The position numbers and the translations under genes were made by a program. Positions 22,620 through 33,975 of a stretch of 64,000 nt of DNA are shown piece after piece (the first letter of the stretch is position 1; every line of letters begins with the position of its first letter). This stretch comes from Siphonodentalium dalli (lineage: Eukaryota; Mollusca; Scaphopoda; Gadilida; Siphonodentaliidae), in NCBI GenBank assembly GCA_032622095.1, contig CP136066.1, positions 65,351,778-65,415,777 of the forward strand, given 5' to 3'. The notes under the pieces are model-generated. The model saw nothing but the letters and a program-made list of their open reading frames with translations. It was not told where the DNA came from and did not search any database.

Positions 22620-22965
22620 GAGACCTTATTTATTTCCATCAAATTATTCCACCACTCAATTTGTATGTCTTCTTGTCTGAAACCTGAATGATGTTATACA
22701 ACAAAGTAAAGTATAGTGTATGGATGCAAGTTGGTCTGACATTCTACACAAAAATGGAAGCAAGTTATGTTTAGCGTGCGGCGTCATGTGACGTAATTTC
22801 GATTAACAAACGTCCTGTATTCATGTTCCACTTAGCGAATGCATGTGGGAGTGTGAACATTCTCGTATGAAACCTGAATGAGATTTGCAACAAAGTAAAT
22901 CATTTATAAAATATATTTCCCACACTATCTTGAAAAAATCCAAAGCATTACATAATTGCCTTGAA

Positions 22966-23240
22966 AAAGTTGAGGTTTCCTGATCGCTGCGACAATTTGT
23001 CACATGGCTGCAGCTTTATTGTGAATTTATATTGAGCATTTATACGCAGCCTTTCCATAAAACCTACAAAGCAGATTTATTTTCCCATGAAGTCTCATCC
23101 TATTTACTTGACGGATATAACTCACATAATCGCCCAGTATACTCGACCTAATACAACTTTACAACAAGAGACGCAAATAGCAGAATATTATTAACACAGA
23201 AGTATCAATGTCGGGGGTAGTTTTCCGCCTTGTTGGTCCT
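22966..23240 (+). repeat. Dispersed repeat Q, copy 2
   Basis: This is a diverged copy of 20515-20790 (GCAGCTTTATTGTGAAT, CAGTATACTCGACCTAATAC, CAACAAGAGACGCA). The preceding 22690-22960 holds related words such as CAACAAAGTAAA more than once, but no clear unit. Confidence 0.6.
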
Positions 23241-23249
23241 AAATGGCTC

Positions 23250-24060
23250 TTACAAATTGTGACACCGTTCTTTAGGACAACCAGTGCTTTAACTATACAA
23301 TTTCACGGTTTGTCCGACGGTAATGTTCAAAATGTCGATTTTATTTTCGTTAGAGAAAATATCATGTCACAAACATATAATCGCGCGCAGTCACCGACCC
23401 ATTGTTAGCACATTGTATACCTGTATGGACAAGCAGTTGATCTTTTTTTGCGGACAGAAATGCTGCGTTTTCTGCAGTATAACTTCTTTTGAGTGGCGCT
23501 TTATTCGTTGCACATATTTGCACGCAGCCGCTGTATGGCTTGCCAATATGAGGTCAATAATGGAACAAAGTAAATTGTATGAAAAATTTCTATGGAATTG
23601 TGTTTTCTTGTGAAATTTTCACAGGTTATTAGAGCGATTGCTAATACAAAATGAATTCCAGTTATGCGAAAATTCAATAAGAGTTTTTGCAGGAAGGCAG
23701 TAATAGTTCGACGGTGTCATACAGTAGTTGTGGCAACCATGTTTTACCTGTCTGAACCGTGACCGCTAAGGAGGGACGGAAACCATGCAGCCTGAAACTC
23801 TGGTTATCCCATGGTGTGCGAATAAGTTGTTTTGTGCACATACATAATATGTGTTGTCCTATACCAGACTCATTTAATAATTGAATATGAACCACCCGTT
23901 GTCAAATATATATTTGAATCTATACACTATATATATTACTCGTATATATAGATGCAAATGCACCCATTGTGTTAATTGACGAACGGGGGGCAAGCTGGGT
24001 GGCCAGAGGGACTTATTACATAATACGACCGTTATTCAAACTGACGTATAATATATATAG
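23250..24060. other. Unannotated stretch
   Basis: No gene or element was recognised. Short frames are without motifs. A small TATATA-rich zone lies at 23908-23950. Confidence 0.3.
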
Positions 24061-24061
24061 T

Positions 24062-24380
24062 TCAGCCTTTTTCCAGAAAATCAGCACGTTATCGGCTTAT
24101 AATAGTATTTGTTTTAGGTTCATAATCGGCGTAAAATCTCCACAATTTGAGGCGATAACTGAAATTGAGAGTGTGTTAGTGACATTATCGAGTCATAATA
24201 ACTTATTATAATTTCAATGGGGCTGGAAAATAACACGAATAAACCGACTCACGACTTACCAGATGTACGCTCTTTGAAATGTGTTTTCGCTGTGGCCGGT
24301 GCCATAACACGGAATATTTCAGAACCAAATAATAATAATATATATATATATCGATTATGAACCTATTTGCGTGAGGATTA
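24062..24380 (+). mobile_element. CACATTATCTGC-family MITE, diverged copy
   Basis: Begins TCAGCCTTTTTCCAGAAAAT followed by CAGCACGTTATCGGCTTATA and ends ACCTATTTGCGTGAGGATTA. It keeps the internal order GTTCATAATCGGCGTAAAAT, TGAGGCGATAAC and GGCCGGTGCCATAACACGGA. It is about 320 bp long, shorter than copies at 17745 and 57993. Confidence 0.65.
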
Positions 24381-24664
24381 GTTGAATAATTACTTATGAT
24401 ATAGGCCTATATGGAAAGGAAATGACAGCTGCAAACTAGACTATATATTCAGGAACCCAGATATGTAGTTATACATCAACAGCGTTATTTTTGTAAAAAA
24501 AAAACATAACCATTGTAAAAAGTTTTAGAAAATTTATGCAACATTGCAACTGGGCTATTAGGTTTATCACTTCAAAGAAAGTCATTTGTGTTGTCAAACT
24601 ACTGGTTATCTAGGCCATCTAAACCATCGAAGATAGATATTATCTATACATGTGTATAACATAA

Positions 24665-24924
24665 TATCCCTTCCACGACTGCAGCTACCATAATTTGTTA
24701 TGAAAACCCTGTGTCAATGCATTCTATCATATATGCAAATCTCCTCACATATATAAGAAAATATATTGGCCTAAAAATATTGACCTTGGCCTTGTAATCC
24801 ACTGCAATCTCTTATATACGCGAGTGTCCCTATTGGAGACTGGCATATATATATAAGAGAATGCAATGCATGGCACATTATCTGTAATGCTGCACCAGCG
24901 CAGCCCCCGCTACCAAAGGGTTAA
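24665..24924. mobile_element. TTAA MITE, GACGGGAGCTGC subfamily
   Basis: The left terminus CCCTTCCACGACTGCAGCTA, then GAAAACCCTGTGTCAATGCA, diverged core arms, GCTGCACCAGCGCAGCCCCC and the right end CAAAGGGTTAA (TTAA 24921-24924). The left TTAA has decayed to TATC-like sequence. Terminal sequence is only partly shared with the CCCTTTACCCAACA subfamily, while the core arms are shared. Confidence 0.7.
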
Positions 24925-25069
24925 ACAATTATCCAACAATGTGTTCTTATCTGGACGGCTCTTCTCTTTTTATAATATAAGATAAGTTTAATATAATGAT
25001 TTTACATTTAATAATACTTTCTGAATAAAAAGAATCATAACCAGCTTCGCTACCATCACATGTGTTACG

Positions 25070-25280
25070 CCGAGTTATGTAGTAACTGACGAGTTTTGTG
25101 GTAGCTCACGAGTTATGTAGTAACAATCGACGAGTTTTGTGGTAGCTCACGAGTTTTGTTGTAAAATCGACGAGTTATGTAGTAATTTGGGTTACGAGTT
25201 TTGTAGTAAAATATCGACGAGTTTTGTAGTAAAAAACAAGCTAACGAGTTTTGTAGTAATACTCGTCGAGTTTTGTAGCA
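25070..25280 (+). repeat. Tandem array ACGAGTTTTGTAGTAA, left foldback arm
   Basis: At least nine copies of a core CGAGTT(T/A)TGT(A/G)GTA, separated by short variable spacers (ACAATCG, GCTCA, AAATCG, TTTGGGTT). The complementary array is at 26405-26549. The segmental duplication starts at 25288, just inside this array. Confidence 0.85.
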
Positions 25281-25369
25281 ACAATTTTTAGTCAGTTTCA
25301 AAGGCGGGTTTGGACTTAATAAAATCGAATATAGTAAATGCAATGTTTTTTTGTGTAAGTGTTTGTGTG

Positions 25370-26330
25370 GTGGACGTTAATGACGTTGTATCTCAACTTG
25401 ATGTTGGTCCTTCGTCACTGCTGCGTCGTTTCTCATCAGATCTGAGCCAAACTTCGTACCTAGAACTACTATGGCCATGTTATTAACTTGAATCTGGCCC
25501 CCATTACGTCAGACGTCGCGTCCTATTTCTTAATACCATGTTGTATTGGTGAAATAGAATAAACTATCTATCTTGGTGGAAAACCAAATGTGGTTCGTCA
25601 TTTTTCTCTCAGTGCATAATGGATTCGCGGCTTGTGCACTCTAAGAAATAAACGCAACCAACAGTATAGCCGTGAAACAAAAGAGAGCGACGAGTCATGC
25701 ATGCGTACCATACAGTTATTGTTACTAATAATCGTTTCACTTTGTTTTTGCAATATAGACAACTCTACGCCACCTCTTGGTTATTGTTTCGTTCTTGTGG
25801 ATACCCATGTGATTTGACAAAGTAACACTCTGCATATTCAATTATAATACATGTAGTTGAAAAATCAAAGAAAAAACGCGAACAGTTCATGTGACAGTAA
25901 TAGTGGACAGTCAGTCCATTTCGTACTTCTAGGTACGAAGTTTCGCTCATATCTGCCGAAAAATGGCGCAGCAGTGACGAGGGACCAATGTCAAGTTGAG
26001 CTACAACGTCATTAACTTCAGAACGCGACGTCTATGTAATCGGGACCAGGTCCACATACATAACATGGCCGCAATACGTCTATGTACCAAGTTGCGAACT
26101 GATCTGCCGATAAACTGCGGAGGAGTGACGAGGGACCATCATCGAGTTGAGCTACAACGTCATTAACGTCAGAACTCGACGTCTGGCGTAATGGGGTCCA
26201 GGTCCAAGTTAATAACATGGCCATAGTACTTCTATAGGTACGAAGTTTGGCTCAGATCTGCAGAGAAACGGCGCAGCAGTGACGAGGGACCAACATCAAG
26301 TTGAGCTACAGTGTCATTAACGTCCACCAC
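25370..26330. repeat. Internal module of foldback element, four copies, one inverted
   Basis: A module beginning GACGTTAATGACGTTGTA occurs on the + strand at about 25373, and on the minus strand ending near 26015, 26170 and 26322. In one frame every copy reads open with a similar peptide: VNDVVxQLDxGPSSLLRxx, then SAD, then a TxY(L/I) segment. Substitutions between copies exist, yet the frame remains open in each. It may be a decayed protein repeat or chance. No family is recognised. Confidence 0.55.
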
Positions 26331-26933
26331 ACAAACAATTACACAAAAAACATTGCATTTGCTACATAAGGTTTTATTAAACGCGCCGTTGAAACTCACT
26401 AAAAATTGTTGCTTGTTTTTTACTACAAAACTCGTCGATATTTTACTACAAAACTCGTAACCTGAAATTACTACATAACTCGTCGATTTTACTACAAAAC
26501 TCGTGAGCTACCACAAAACTCGTCAGTTACTACAAAACTCGGCGTAACAACATGTCGTCGTGTTTTTGTTTTTGTTTTGGGGGAAAATTAAAACATAATT
26601 TACACTAACTATTTGACATAAAAAGTTCCAAAACCTGTATGTTTTGTGTATCAGAAAATAATTAGACCGGGCAAATAAGTTCGTTAAAATCATGTTTGTA
26701 TAGCCAGATTTAAACTCAAACAGCAAGGCAGAGTTCAGTCCCCTGCTACGAATTAACACTGCCACCACCTAAACAGAATGTGAGGAAATAACTCATTTGT
26801 TTTATTTAAAACATCTGACGATTACCATTCATTCGTCATTATTCTGAGAAACAGAACTGTCCATATTAATTATATATATATATATATATATTGACCAGAT
26901 CGAGCCAGGATGAATTGTTATTTAAAAAAACAC

Positions 26934-27280
26934 TCTGTTCTCCCAACAGTCAACACGTTATGGGGTTATAATCGGATTTGGTTTAGGTTCATAACCGGCT
27001 TAGAACTGCCTAAATTTGAGTCCACAATGAACTGAAAGTGAGAGTTTGTCGACACATATTGACTACTTGTAAGTTCATTATGGTCCGAAGATCACACACA
27101 TAAACCAACTTACGACTTACATGATGTACGCTATTTAAAATGCGTTTTCACTGTGACCCGCGCAATAAAACGGAATAACGGATACACGTCCAATATTATT
27201 CCAGAATCACTTTAATCCAATATGAACTTATGTGAATATTATCCGTCGACCTTGAACGTTTGCGCGAGGATATGTTGGAC
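26934..27280 (+). mobile_element. CACATTATCTGC-family MITE in duplication copy 1
   Basis: Starts TCTGTTCTCCCAACAGTCAA and ends GAACGTTTGCGCGAGGATAT. Internal blocks GTTCATAACCGGCTTAGAAC and GACCCGCGCAATAAAACGGA match the family. It is diverged and non-coding. The segmental duplicate is at 33629-33975. Confidence 0.65.
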
Positions 27281-28289
27281 AAAACATATATAGATACAAA
27301 AATTTATATTAAATTACGAAAATATCATGCATTATGGGGACTGAACTCTGTCTTACAGCTTAATTGATATTGAATGGACATTGCTCATCCGAACTTCCAA
27401 ATTTTGTCTACGTAATTTGGAGGGACGGATACGACAGGTCGATAAATACATGAAATATTGATATGCCGGCTTCATATGCTTTGAAAAACACTTGCCAAAA
27501 TCACAACCATTTTCCTACCATTTTAAATTTTTCGCCCATTTTAAATTTTTCGCCCGAAGTCAGACAGACGCTCTTTATTACTACCATATCAGGAATCGAA
27601 TAACACTGAACGCTCTTTTCTGTTCTATGTCGTGCAAATGGCTGGCTTTTTTTTGGGACCCAAACAACTTGTTCATAGTTGCATTTTTCATTACATCAAT
27701 GCGTCTTTTGGGGTTACAGAATGCTCGTAGAAAGGTAGTTAAGATATTTATCGACCTATTTCGATACCGGGAAATATTCAAAAGCGAATAATATTATTCG
27801 TATTTTGGAGCGCAACCCGCCATGTGGCTTTAACTTTCAAAAGAAGAAGCAAAAAGTCCAATAATCGCCTCTTATAAAGAGCGTCCATGCTTGCATAACC
27901 CAAAAGCGGCAGATAACAAAGAGCGTTTTCAGCGTATAACGTTTTTTGGATTCTGTAGATTTTCCAAATGCCCGAAACTCGGATCAACGTCCCAAGTCGG
28001 TCGTGGATACTGTCAAAATTGTCTGGGGCTGAAGCAAGTTTGTGTCATCTGGACTAATTTTATAATTGATCTGTGTTTATGGCATCTCAATGAGCTATTC
28101 GGATCGTAACATGCACGGTTATTTCGATAAGAAATGAAATTGTTTTCAAACACATTACGAATCGACAGCCATGCTAATGTTCATATATGCAAAATCAATT
28201 CCTTCCAATTCAAAGTTATTATATAATAGCTTCACGTTATAATAATAGTATTGGTATATGTACATGTATATAACATTTTGTAGAGTGTA

Positions 28290-28445
28290 TATAACCTCAC
28301 TCAACAAAGAGACTTTCCGGCGATCTTTATAGATCCTCATTGTGTTTACCGAACTAAAGATGGTGGTATCTCTCGCCTGAATCCGTTGTAGCAACAACTG
28401 TTTTGTTCCTAATAAACCCATGGAACTGGAACTGGAACTGAAACT
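28290..28445 (+). repeat. Possible retroelement 3' end with (TGGAAC)n tail
   Basis: AATAAA occurs at 28411-28416, followed at once by CCCATGGAACTGGAACTGGA, a short (GGAACT)n tract. A polyadenylation signal followed by a short simple repeat resembles the 3' tails of some SINEs and LINEs. The tract has one repeat fewer in duplication copy 2 (about 35107-35130). No box A/B or reverse transcriptase was recognised, so this is tentative. Confidence 0.3.
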
Positions 28446-28668
28446 GTCATATGTTTAGAAACTCTGAACAGTTCAAAACATTCATATGGAGAGATAATAC
28501 ATTTTCGATCTTATAACTCGTCTGGATTGGCTCACAACCACACCAATACTTGTTTTTGATATGCCCTAAGTACTGGATACAAAGTTTTATATATGATTAT
28601 AGTCTGTACGTGTGCGTGGATATGGATACAAGCATCTATTCTATTATTTATACTGATACCTGTTTTAG

Positions 28669-28708
28669 GGGGTAGCAGGAAGACAGCCCGATAGGGCTAG
28701 GCTACCCC
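28669..28708 (+). other. Nested GC-rich stem-loop
   Basis: GGGGTAGC at 28669-28676 pairs with GCTACCCC at 28701-28708. Inside, AGCCC (28685-28689) pairs with GGGCT (28694-28698) across a GATA loop. The same structure is at about 35354-35393. About 65 bases downstream is a TTGTAAATAAAT sequence (polyadenylation-signal-like). It may be a structured 3' region of a non-LTR element, but no coding part is seen. Confidence 0.4.
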
Positions 28709-28919
28709 GACAATATACTGCTTTACCTTATTATGTATTTCTGCCATTGTATAATTCATGTATATTGTAAATAAATTATCCTAAGACGAACGACCTTCTC
28801 AGAAATGTCTGGACCTTCAACCTTTTTCGGTATTCTGGCAATGGTTATCAATTTGTTAAAGATGGTCTGTCTCTTCCAAGCAAGTTTTATATATAAATTC
28901 AAGGTTATCAGATAATGGG

Positions 28920-29150
28920 ACAGTTTTAGGGGCTATTTTTAGGAAAGAAATTAACGGGAAAACGTTCGAGCGTACCAGGAAGGATAATTCTATCTTGTTA
29001 GCAGCCTCAATATCACGGCAAATTGCAGATCAGCTAAGATATTTACCCCGAATTACGATCGGAATAAACAACTTTATTATGACATTATAGACAAATAATA
29101 TGCCACATCTTCAGTGTTAGTTGTATTTTATTCACACAATAGCTATTTTT
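28920..29150 (+). repeat. Dispersed repeat R, copy in duplication unit 1
   Basis: GACAGTTTTAGGGGCTATTT, GGAAAACGTTCGAGCGTACC, TGTTAGCAGCCTCAATATCA, TTGCAGATCAGCTAAGATAT and ACACAATAGCTAT recur in the same order at 56989-57235. The segmental duplicate is at about 35602-35832. No termini are defined. Confidence 0.65.
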
Positions 29151-29960
29151 TATCGGGATTTCATACAAACATATGTTGTTGTAATCGTGGCCAGGCCGAG
29201 ATCAATCTTTAATTCTTTCAGAGAGGATATGACGCACCGCTCTGATTATAATAAAAATGGGGCTAAATCCACTCCTAATCCGAAGGAACCCATTGTCATT
29301 GATAACAAGTCTATAACTGTAATGTCGAAAATTACACTAGTACATGTATATGACTTTAAACAAGTTTGTTTTTACCAAACCCCGCGACCCGTAACCCGAG
29401 TACTTGGCTGTAGTGTGAGACCACTCCACCCCGCGAGTAGTGTATCGTGATTTACGGGTACCAGACCGAGCAATATGAAGTAGAAAATTTGACACCTCGG
29501 TTACCTGTTCACAAAGACACTATCGTTATAACGGAGATACCGGGTTCATCTTTCCAAAAGATTATAGAATCCATAACACGAGAGGTCCTTAACCAAGAAG
29601 TCACACAAACGCAACAGAATGAAGATCATCAGCTGAGAGTCTCACATTGAATGTATAGTCGATGTATATGTCCGGAGTTATTCGTTTTCGACCGATAAAT
29701 TATTAGAACAGTGTCAAGAAGAAGTGCGTGGTCTTCTCGTGTCTCCTGAAATGACCTGAATCTTAAACTCACGAACACATCTGGAGGTTCAGTATATGAA
29801 CGTATTTCAAAACGAAATAAATCCATATGACACTATTTGAGCAATATGTTCTATACAAGCCTATATACTGTGGTAAAGTGTTTTCACTGAGGCCCGCGCA
29901 ATGAAGTTCACTATTGGATTATTTCAGAATCAAGTCCAATTGTAACATATGTCAATATGA
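29151..29960 (+). other. Region with two protein-like but unrecognised open frames
   Basis: Frames at 29121-29450 and 29447-29650 are adjacent and moderately protein-like (FREDMTHRSDYNKNGA; TIVITEIPGSSFQKII; REVLNQEVTQTQQNED). In duplication copy 2 the first is shifted by an indel (35805-35999), while the second is unchanged (36130-36333). No family is recognised. Decay in one copy argues against a constrained gene. A tandem partner of 29795-29960 follows the TTAA MITE. Confidence 0.2.
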
Positions 29961-29970
29961 ACGCATTTAA

Positions 29971-30357
29971 TTAACCCTTTACCCAACAAACCGGCCAAAA
30001 CCTGCCAAATAAAGCTTCAACAGCCTAAAATATCTTGGGTCTGTCTCAATAAAACCATACAAATATGGATATCATTGGAACCGGCCCATTGACCACATTG
30101 TGATGGTTATAGTTATGCCCTGTGCCAATGCATTCTCTTATATATGCGAGTCGACCATAGGTCGCCTCGCATATATAAGAGAATGCATTATCCATTTTAA
30201 CACTTTTTACCATTTTTTCTTACATTCTTTAACAATTTTATAATTCTTAATGTGTTAAGCCAATGCATTCTCTTATATATGCGAGGCGACCTATGGTCGA
30301 CTCGCATATATAAGAGAATGCATTGGCACAGGGCCCTTCTGTTGGGCAAAGGGTTAA
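29971..30357. mobile_element. TTAA-flanked MITE, CCCTTTACCCAACA subfamily, copy C
   Basis: TTAA lies at 29971-29974 and 30354-30357. Two hairpins of core arms are present, the spacer is shorter than in copies A and B (GAATGCATTATCCATTTTAA), and the terminus is mutated (TGTTGGGCAAAGGG). It sits inside a tandem repeat of about 150 bp (29795-29960 and 30358-30510), whose uninterrupted partner reads ATTTCAAAACGAAATAA at about 29806-29822, an empty site. Confidence 0.88.
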
Positions 30358-31207
30358 AAACGAAATAAGTCCAACGTGGCACCACTTGAGCAATATGTTC
30401 TATACAAGTCTATCTATTATGGTACAGTGTTTTCACTGAGGCCCGCGCAATGAAGGTCACCATGGGAACATTTCTGAATATTTAATATGAACCTATTTGC
30501 ACCAGAATGTGTTGCCTCGCGTAGATTCCATCAAAGTTATCTGATATAGTTTCCTGAAACACTCATTTTTATAAACCCAACCGTTTCGTAACAATCGCGA
30601 AGTGTGGTGTTTGCTAAATTGCATAATTATTCTTTCACATTTACGTGGAAATCAAGTGTCAAATTTACGGAAATTTTTCCGGATACATTTATATCCACAT
30701 CTACGTGCCCTTTACGATAAACTTAATATATTCCAATGCTATATATGCATCTTTAAATTCAGCTTGATTCATATGTTAGACATCATTATCCATGTTACCC
30801 AATTGCACAATCTTGGTATAGGTAATGTAAGGTATTGATCTGAAACTATAGGGAAATGTTTGAAGTAGGTATGTTGAAATCATAAATGGAAAATAGAAAT
30901 AGAAAATAGAAATTATACACATATATACAAATTGTATAAATTTCTACCTTTGTTTACCCTCATTTCAAATTTACTATTATGATTGGCAGGGCATATTGCA
31001 TTCTTGAACAGCGTTGTGCTCGACTTAGTGTGTGAAAAGAAACACTGCTATACTTAGAATTTGAAGTCATACACACAGTATAGGTCCATATCACTCTCCC
31101 AAACCGCAGATCCATAGCACACTCCCCAATCCGCATGCAATTCTCTATGCTTTGAAACTCGCCTATCGTGATAAGACTGATCGCTTTTTATCAAATATGT
31201 ATTAAAG

Positions 31208-31701
31208 GTACGGTTGGCCTTGACGGTGGGTATCCTGTGAAAATATTTCCAACCGTCAAAAACCACCACAAACAGAAAGAACATCAAAATGTAGACAGAC
31301 TTTGTCCGTATACAAATAAGAAATATCGCATAAACAGTATGTTATTGTCATATGGTTGACCATTGTTATGTAAACAAAAGCATAAAAAGTAACTTTTCTG
31401 GTGTTTGTTTATATTATAATGGTAAACATAAAGAGCGTTCTTTGTGGGTGAATTCCTGATACGGAACTACTAAAGAGCGTTTAATGCCATTTGTGTGCGA
31501 TTAGCCAGTAGCATTGTGCTTTCTTCTGTAACACAATCGGGCTCTTGCTTAGGTAAAATATAGTAGGTCTTTATGATAACATGCTGTTTACGCGATGGTC
31601 TTGGTATATATGAACGAAACTGTATGCGTTTGACTGTTTTTTCTGTTTACGGTGATTGGAACAAATATGAATATTTTCGACAACTAAGGCCTCACGTGCC
31701 T
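31208..31701 (+). mobile_element. ACGGGCGGCG-TIR element, copy 2 (494 bp), present only in duplication copy 1
   Basis: Flanked by TTAAAG at 31202-31207 and 31702-31707. The paralogous position in copy 2 (37881-37886) has one TTAAAG and no insert. It begins GTACGGTTGGCCTTGACGGT and ends CTAAGGCCTCACGTGCCT, and is homologous along its length to 21669-22200 in reverse. It contains AAGAGCG boxes at about 31430 and 31472. Confidence 0.8.
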
Positions 31702-31987
31702 TTAAAGTCGGTTCTAAATACATGCGTGCATGTCGGTAAAGCAGTGGGAGGTCTATTCAGTTAATCTAAGCGCGACCTATATAATGCAGAGACCTGAGTT
31801 ATGTAACAACCGCGGTGTTTGAAATATATTTTCCTGACATTAGTGATGGCTCCGTGTGCCTGCAGTATATAGTAGCCTGATGATTCCAATTTTTAATAAA
31901 CATACAGACCCAAATAAGCACGAATGGCAGTGTTTCCAAAAAAAAACAAAAACAATTAACTTACGAGTATGCGTATATGTATGCGTA

Positions 31988-33250
31988 TTAGTCAGTTTCA
32001 AAGGCGGGTTTGGACTTAATAAAATCGAATATAGTAAATGCAATGTTTTTTTGTGTAAGTGTTTGTGTGGTGGACGTTAATGACGTTGTATCTCAACTTG
32101 ATGTTGGTCCTTCGTCACTGCTGCGTCGTTTCTCATCAGATCTGAGCCAAACTTCGTACCTAGAACTATACTATGGCCATGTTATTAACTTGAATCTGGC
32201 CCCCATTACGTCAGACGTCGCGTCCTATTTCTTAATACCATGTTGTATTGGTGAAATAGAATAAACTATCTATCTTGGTGGAAAACCAAATGTGGTTCGT
32301 CATTTTTCTCTCAGTGCATAATGGATTCGCGGCTTGTGCACTCTAAGAAATAAACGCAACCAACAGTATAGCCGTGAAACAAAAGAGAGCGGCGAGTCAT
32401 GCATGCGTACCATACAGTTATTGTTACTAATAATCGTGTCACTTTGTTTTTGCAATATAGACAACTCTACGCCACCTCTTGGTTATTGTTTCGTTCTTGT
32501 GGATACCCATGTGATTTGACAAAGTAACACTCTGCATATTCAATTATAATACATGTAGTTGAAAAATCAAAGAAAAAACGCGAACAGTTCATGTGACAGT
32601 AATAGTGGACAGTCAGTCCATTTCGTACTTCTAGGTACGAAGTTTCGCTCATATCTGCCGAAAAATGGCGCAGCAGTGACGAGGGACCAATGTCAAGTTG
32701 AGCTACAACGTCATTAACTTCAGAACGCGACGTCTAGGTAATCGGGACCATGTCCACATAAATAACATGGCCACAATACGTCTATGTACCAAGTTGCGAA
32801 CAGATCTGCCGATAAACTGCGGAGGAGTGACGAGGGACCATCATCGAGTTGAGCTACAACGTCATTAACGTCAGAACTCGATGTCTGGCGTAATGGGGTC
32901 CAGGTCCAAGTTAATAACATGGCCATAGTACTTCTAGGTACGAAGTTTGGCTCAGATCTGCAGAGAAACGGCGCAGCAGTGACGAGGGACCAACATCAAG
33001 TTGAGCTACAGTGTCATTAACGTCCACCACACAAACAATTACACAAAAAACATTGCATTTGCTACATAAGGTTTTATTAAACGCGCCGTTGAAACTCACT
33101 AAAAATTGTTGCTTGTTTTTTTACTACAAAACTCGTCGATATTTTACTACAAAACTCGTAACCTGAAATTACTACATAACTCGTCGATTTTACTACAAAA
33201 CTCGTGAGCTACCACAAAACTCGTCAGTTACTACAAAACTCGGCGTAACA
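31988..33250. mobile_element. Foldback element lacking its left terminal array (copy 2)
   Basis: Continuous with copy 1 from the internal + module to the right end CGGCGTAACA and the following ACATG at 33251-33255. No left TIR or left target duplication is present, because the duplication junction (31987/31988) lies inside the element. This copy therefore arose by segmental duplication, not transposition. Confidence 0.85.
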
Positions 33251-33628
33251 ACATGTCGTCGTGTTTTTGTTTTTGTTTTGGGGGGAAATTAAAACATAAT
33301 TTACACTAACTATTTGACATAAAAAGTTCCAAAACCTGTATGTTTTGTGTATCAGAAAATAATTAGACCGGGCAAATAAGTTCGTTAAAATCATGTTTGT
33401 ATAGCCAGATTTAAACTCAAACAGCAAAGCAGAGTTCAGTCCCCTGCTACGAATTAACACTGCCACCACCTAAACAGAATGTGAGGAAATAACTCATTTG
33501 TTTTATTTAAAACATCTGACGATTACCATTCATTCGTCATTATTCTGAGAAACAGAACTGTCCATATTAATTATATATATATATATATTGACCAGATCGA
33601 GCCAGGATGAATTGTTATTTAAAAAACA

Positions 33629-33975
33629 CTCTGTTCTCCCAACAGTCAACACGTTATGGGGTTATAATCGGATTTGGTTTAGGTTCATAACCGGCTTAGA
33701 ACTGCCTAAATTTGAGTCCACAATGAACTGAAAGTGAGAGTTTGTCGACACATATTGACTACTTGTAAGTTAATTATGGTCCGAATGTCACACACATAAA
33801 CCAACTTACGACTTACATGATGTACGCTATTTAAAATGCGTTTTCACTGTGACCCGCGCAATAAAACGGAATAACGGATACACGTCCAATATTATTCCAG
33901 AATCACTTTAATCCAATATGAACTTATGTGAATATTATCCGTCGACCTTGAACGTTTGCGCGAGGATATGTTGGA
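33629..33975 (+). mobile_element. CACATTATCTGC-family MITE in duplication copy 2
   Basis: The duplicate of 26934-27280, with a few point changes (for example GTAAGTTAATTATGG for GTAAGTTCATTATGG). It adds no independent evidence for the element's borders. Confidence 0.65.

Larger units (their letters stand above)
25063..26549. mobile_element. Foldback element with tandem-repeat TIRs (1,487 bp, ACATG target duplication)
   Basis: The ends are TGTTACGCCGAGTTATGTAG and the complement of TGTTACGCCGAGTTTTGTAG, flanked by ACATG at 25058-25062 and 26550-26554, a 5-bp direct repeat. The left terminal region (to about 25280) and right (from about 26405) are arrays of a 25-35-base unit, CGACGAGTTTTGTAGTAA with variants. 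Inside is a module of about 95-150 bp: one copy in + orientation (from about 25370) and three in minus orientation (25926-26330). No transposase is present. Terminal arrays built of short tandem repeats in inverted orientation are the hallmark of foldback (FB-like) elements; assignment to a superfamily is open. Confidence 0.75.
25288..31987 (+). repeat. Tandem segmental duplication, copy 1 (6.7 kb)
   Basis: The sequence from TTAGTCAGTTTCAAAGG onward recurs at 31988 with an offset starting at 6,700 and shrinking to 6,681 through small indels, and to about 6,179 after the element at 31208-31701. It contains the inner foldback element, a CACATTATCTGC MITE, a TTAA MITE and an ACGGGCGGCG element. 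Divergence is very low: paired open frames of 60-100 codons differ at zero to three residues. The copy ends at a GAGTATGCGTATT-type junction. Confidence 0.95.

Noticed and set aside
25085-25280. Regularly repeated ACGAGTTTTGTAGTAA units, considered as a CRISPR-like array
   Set aside because: Spacers are only a few bases and partly conserved, the array is inverted at the other end of the element, and the context is eukaryotic.
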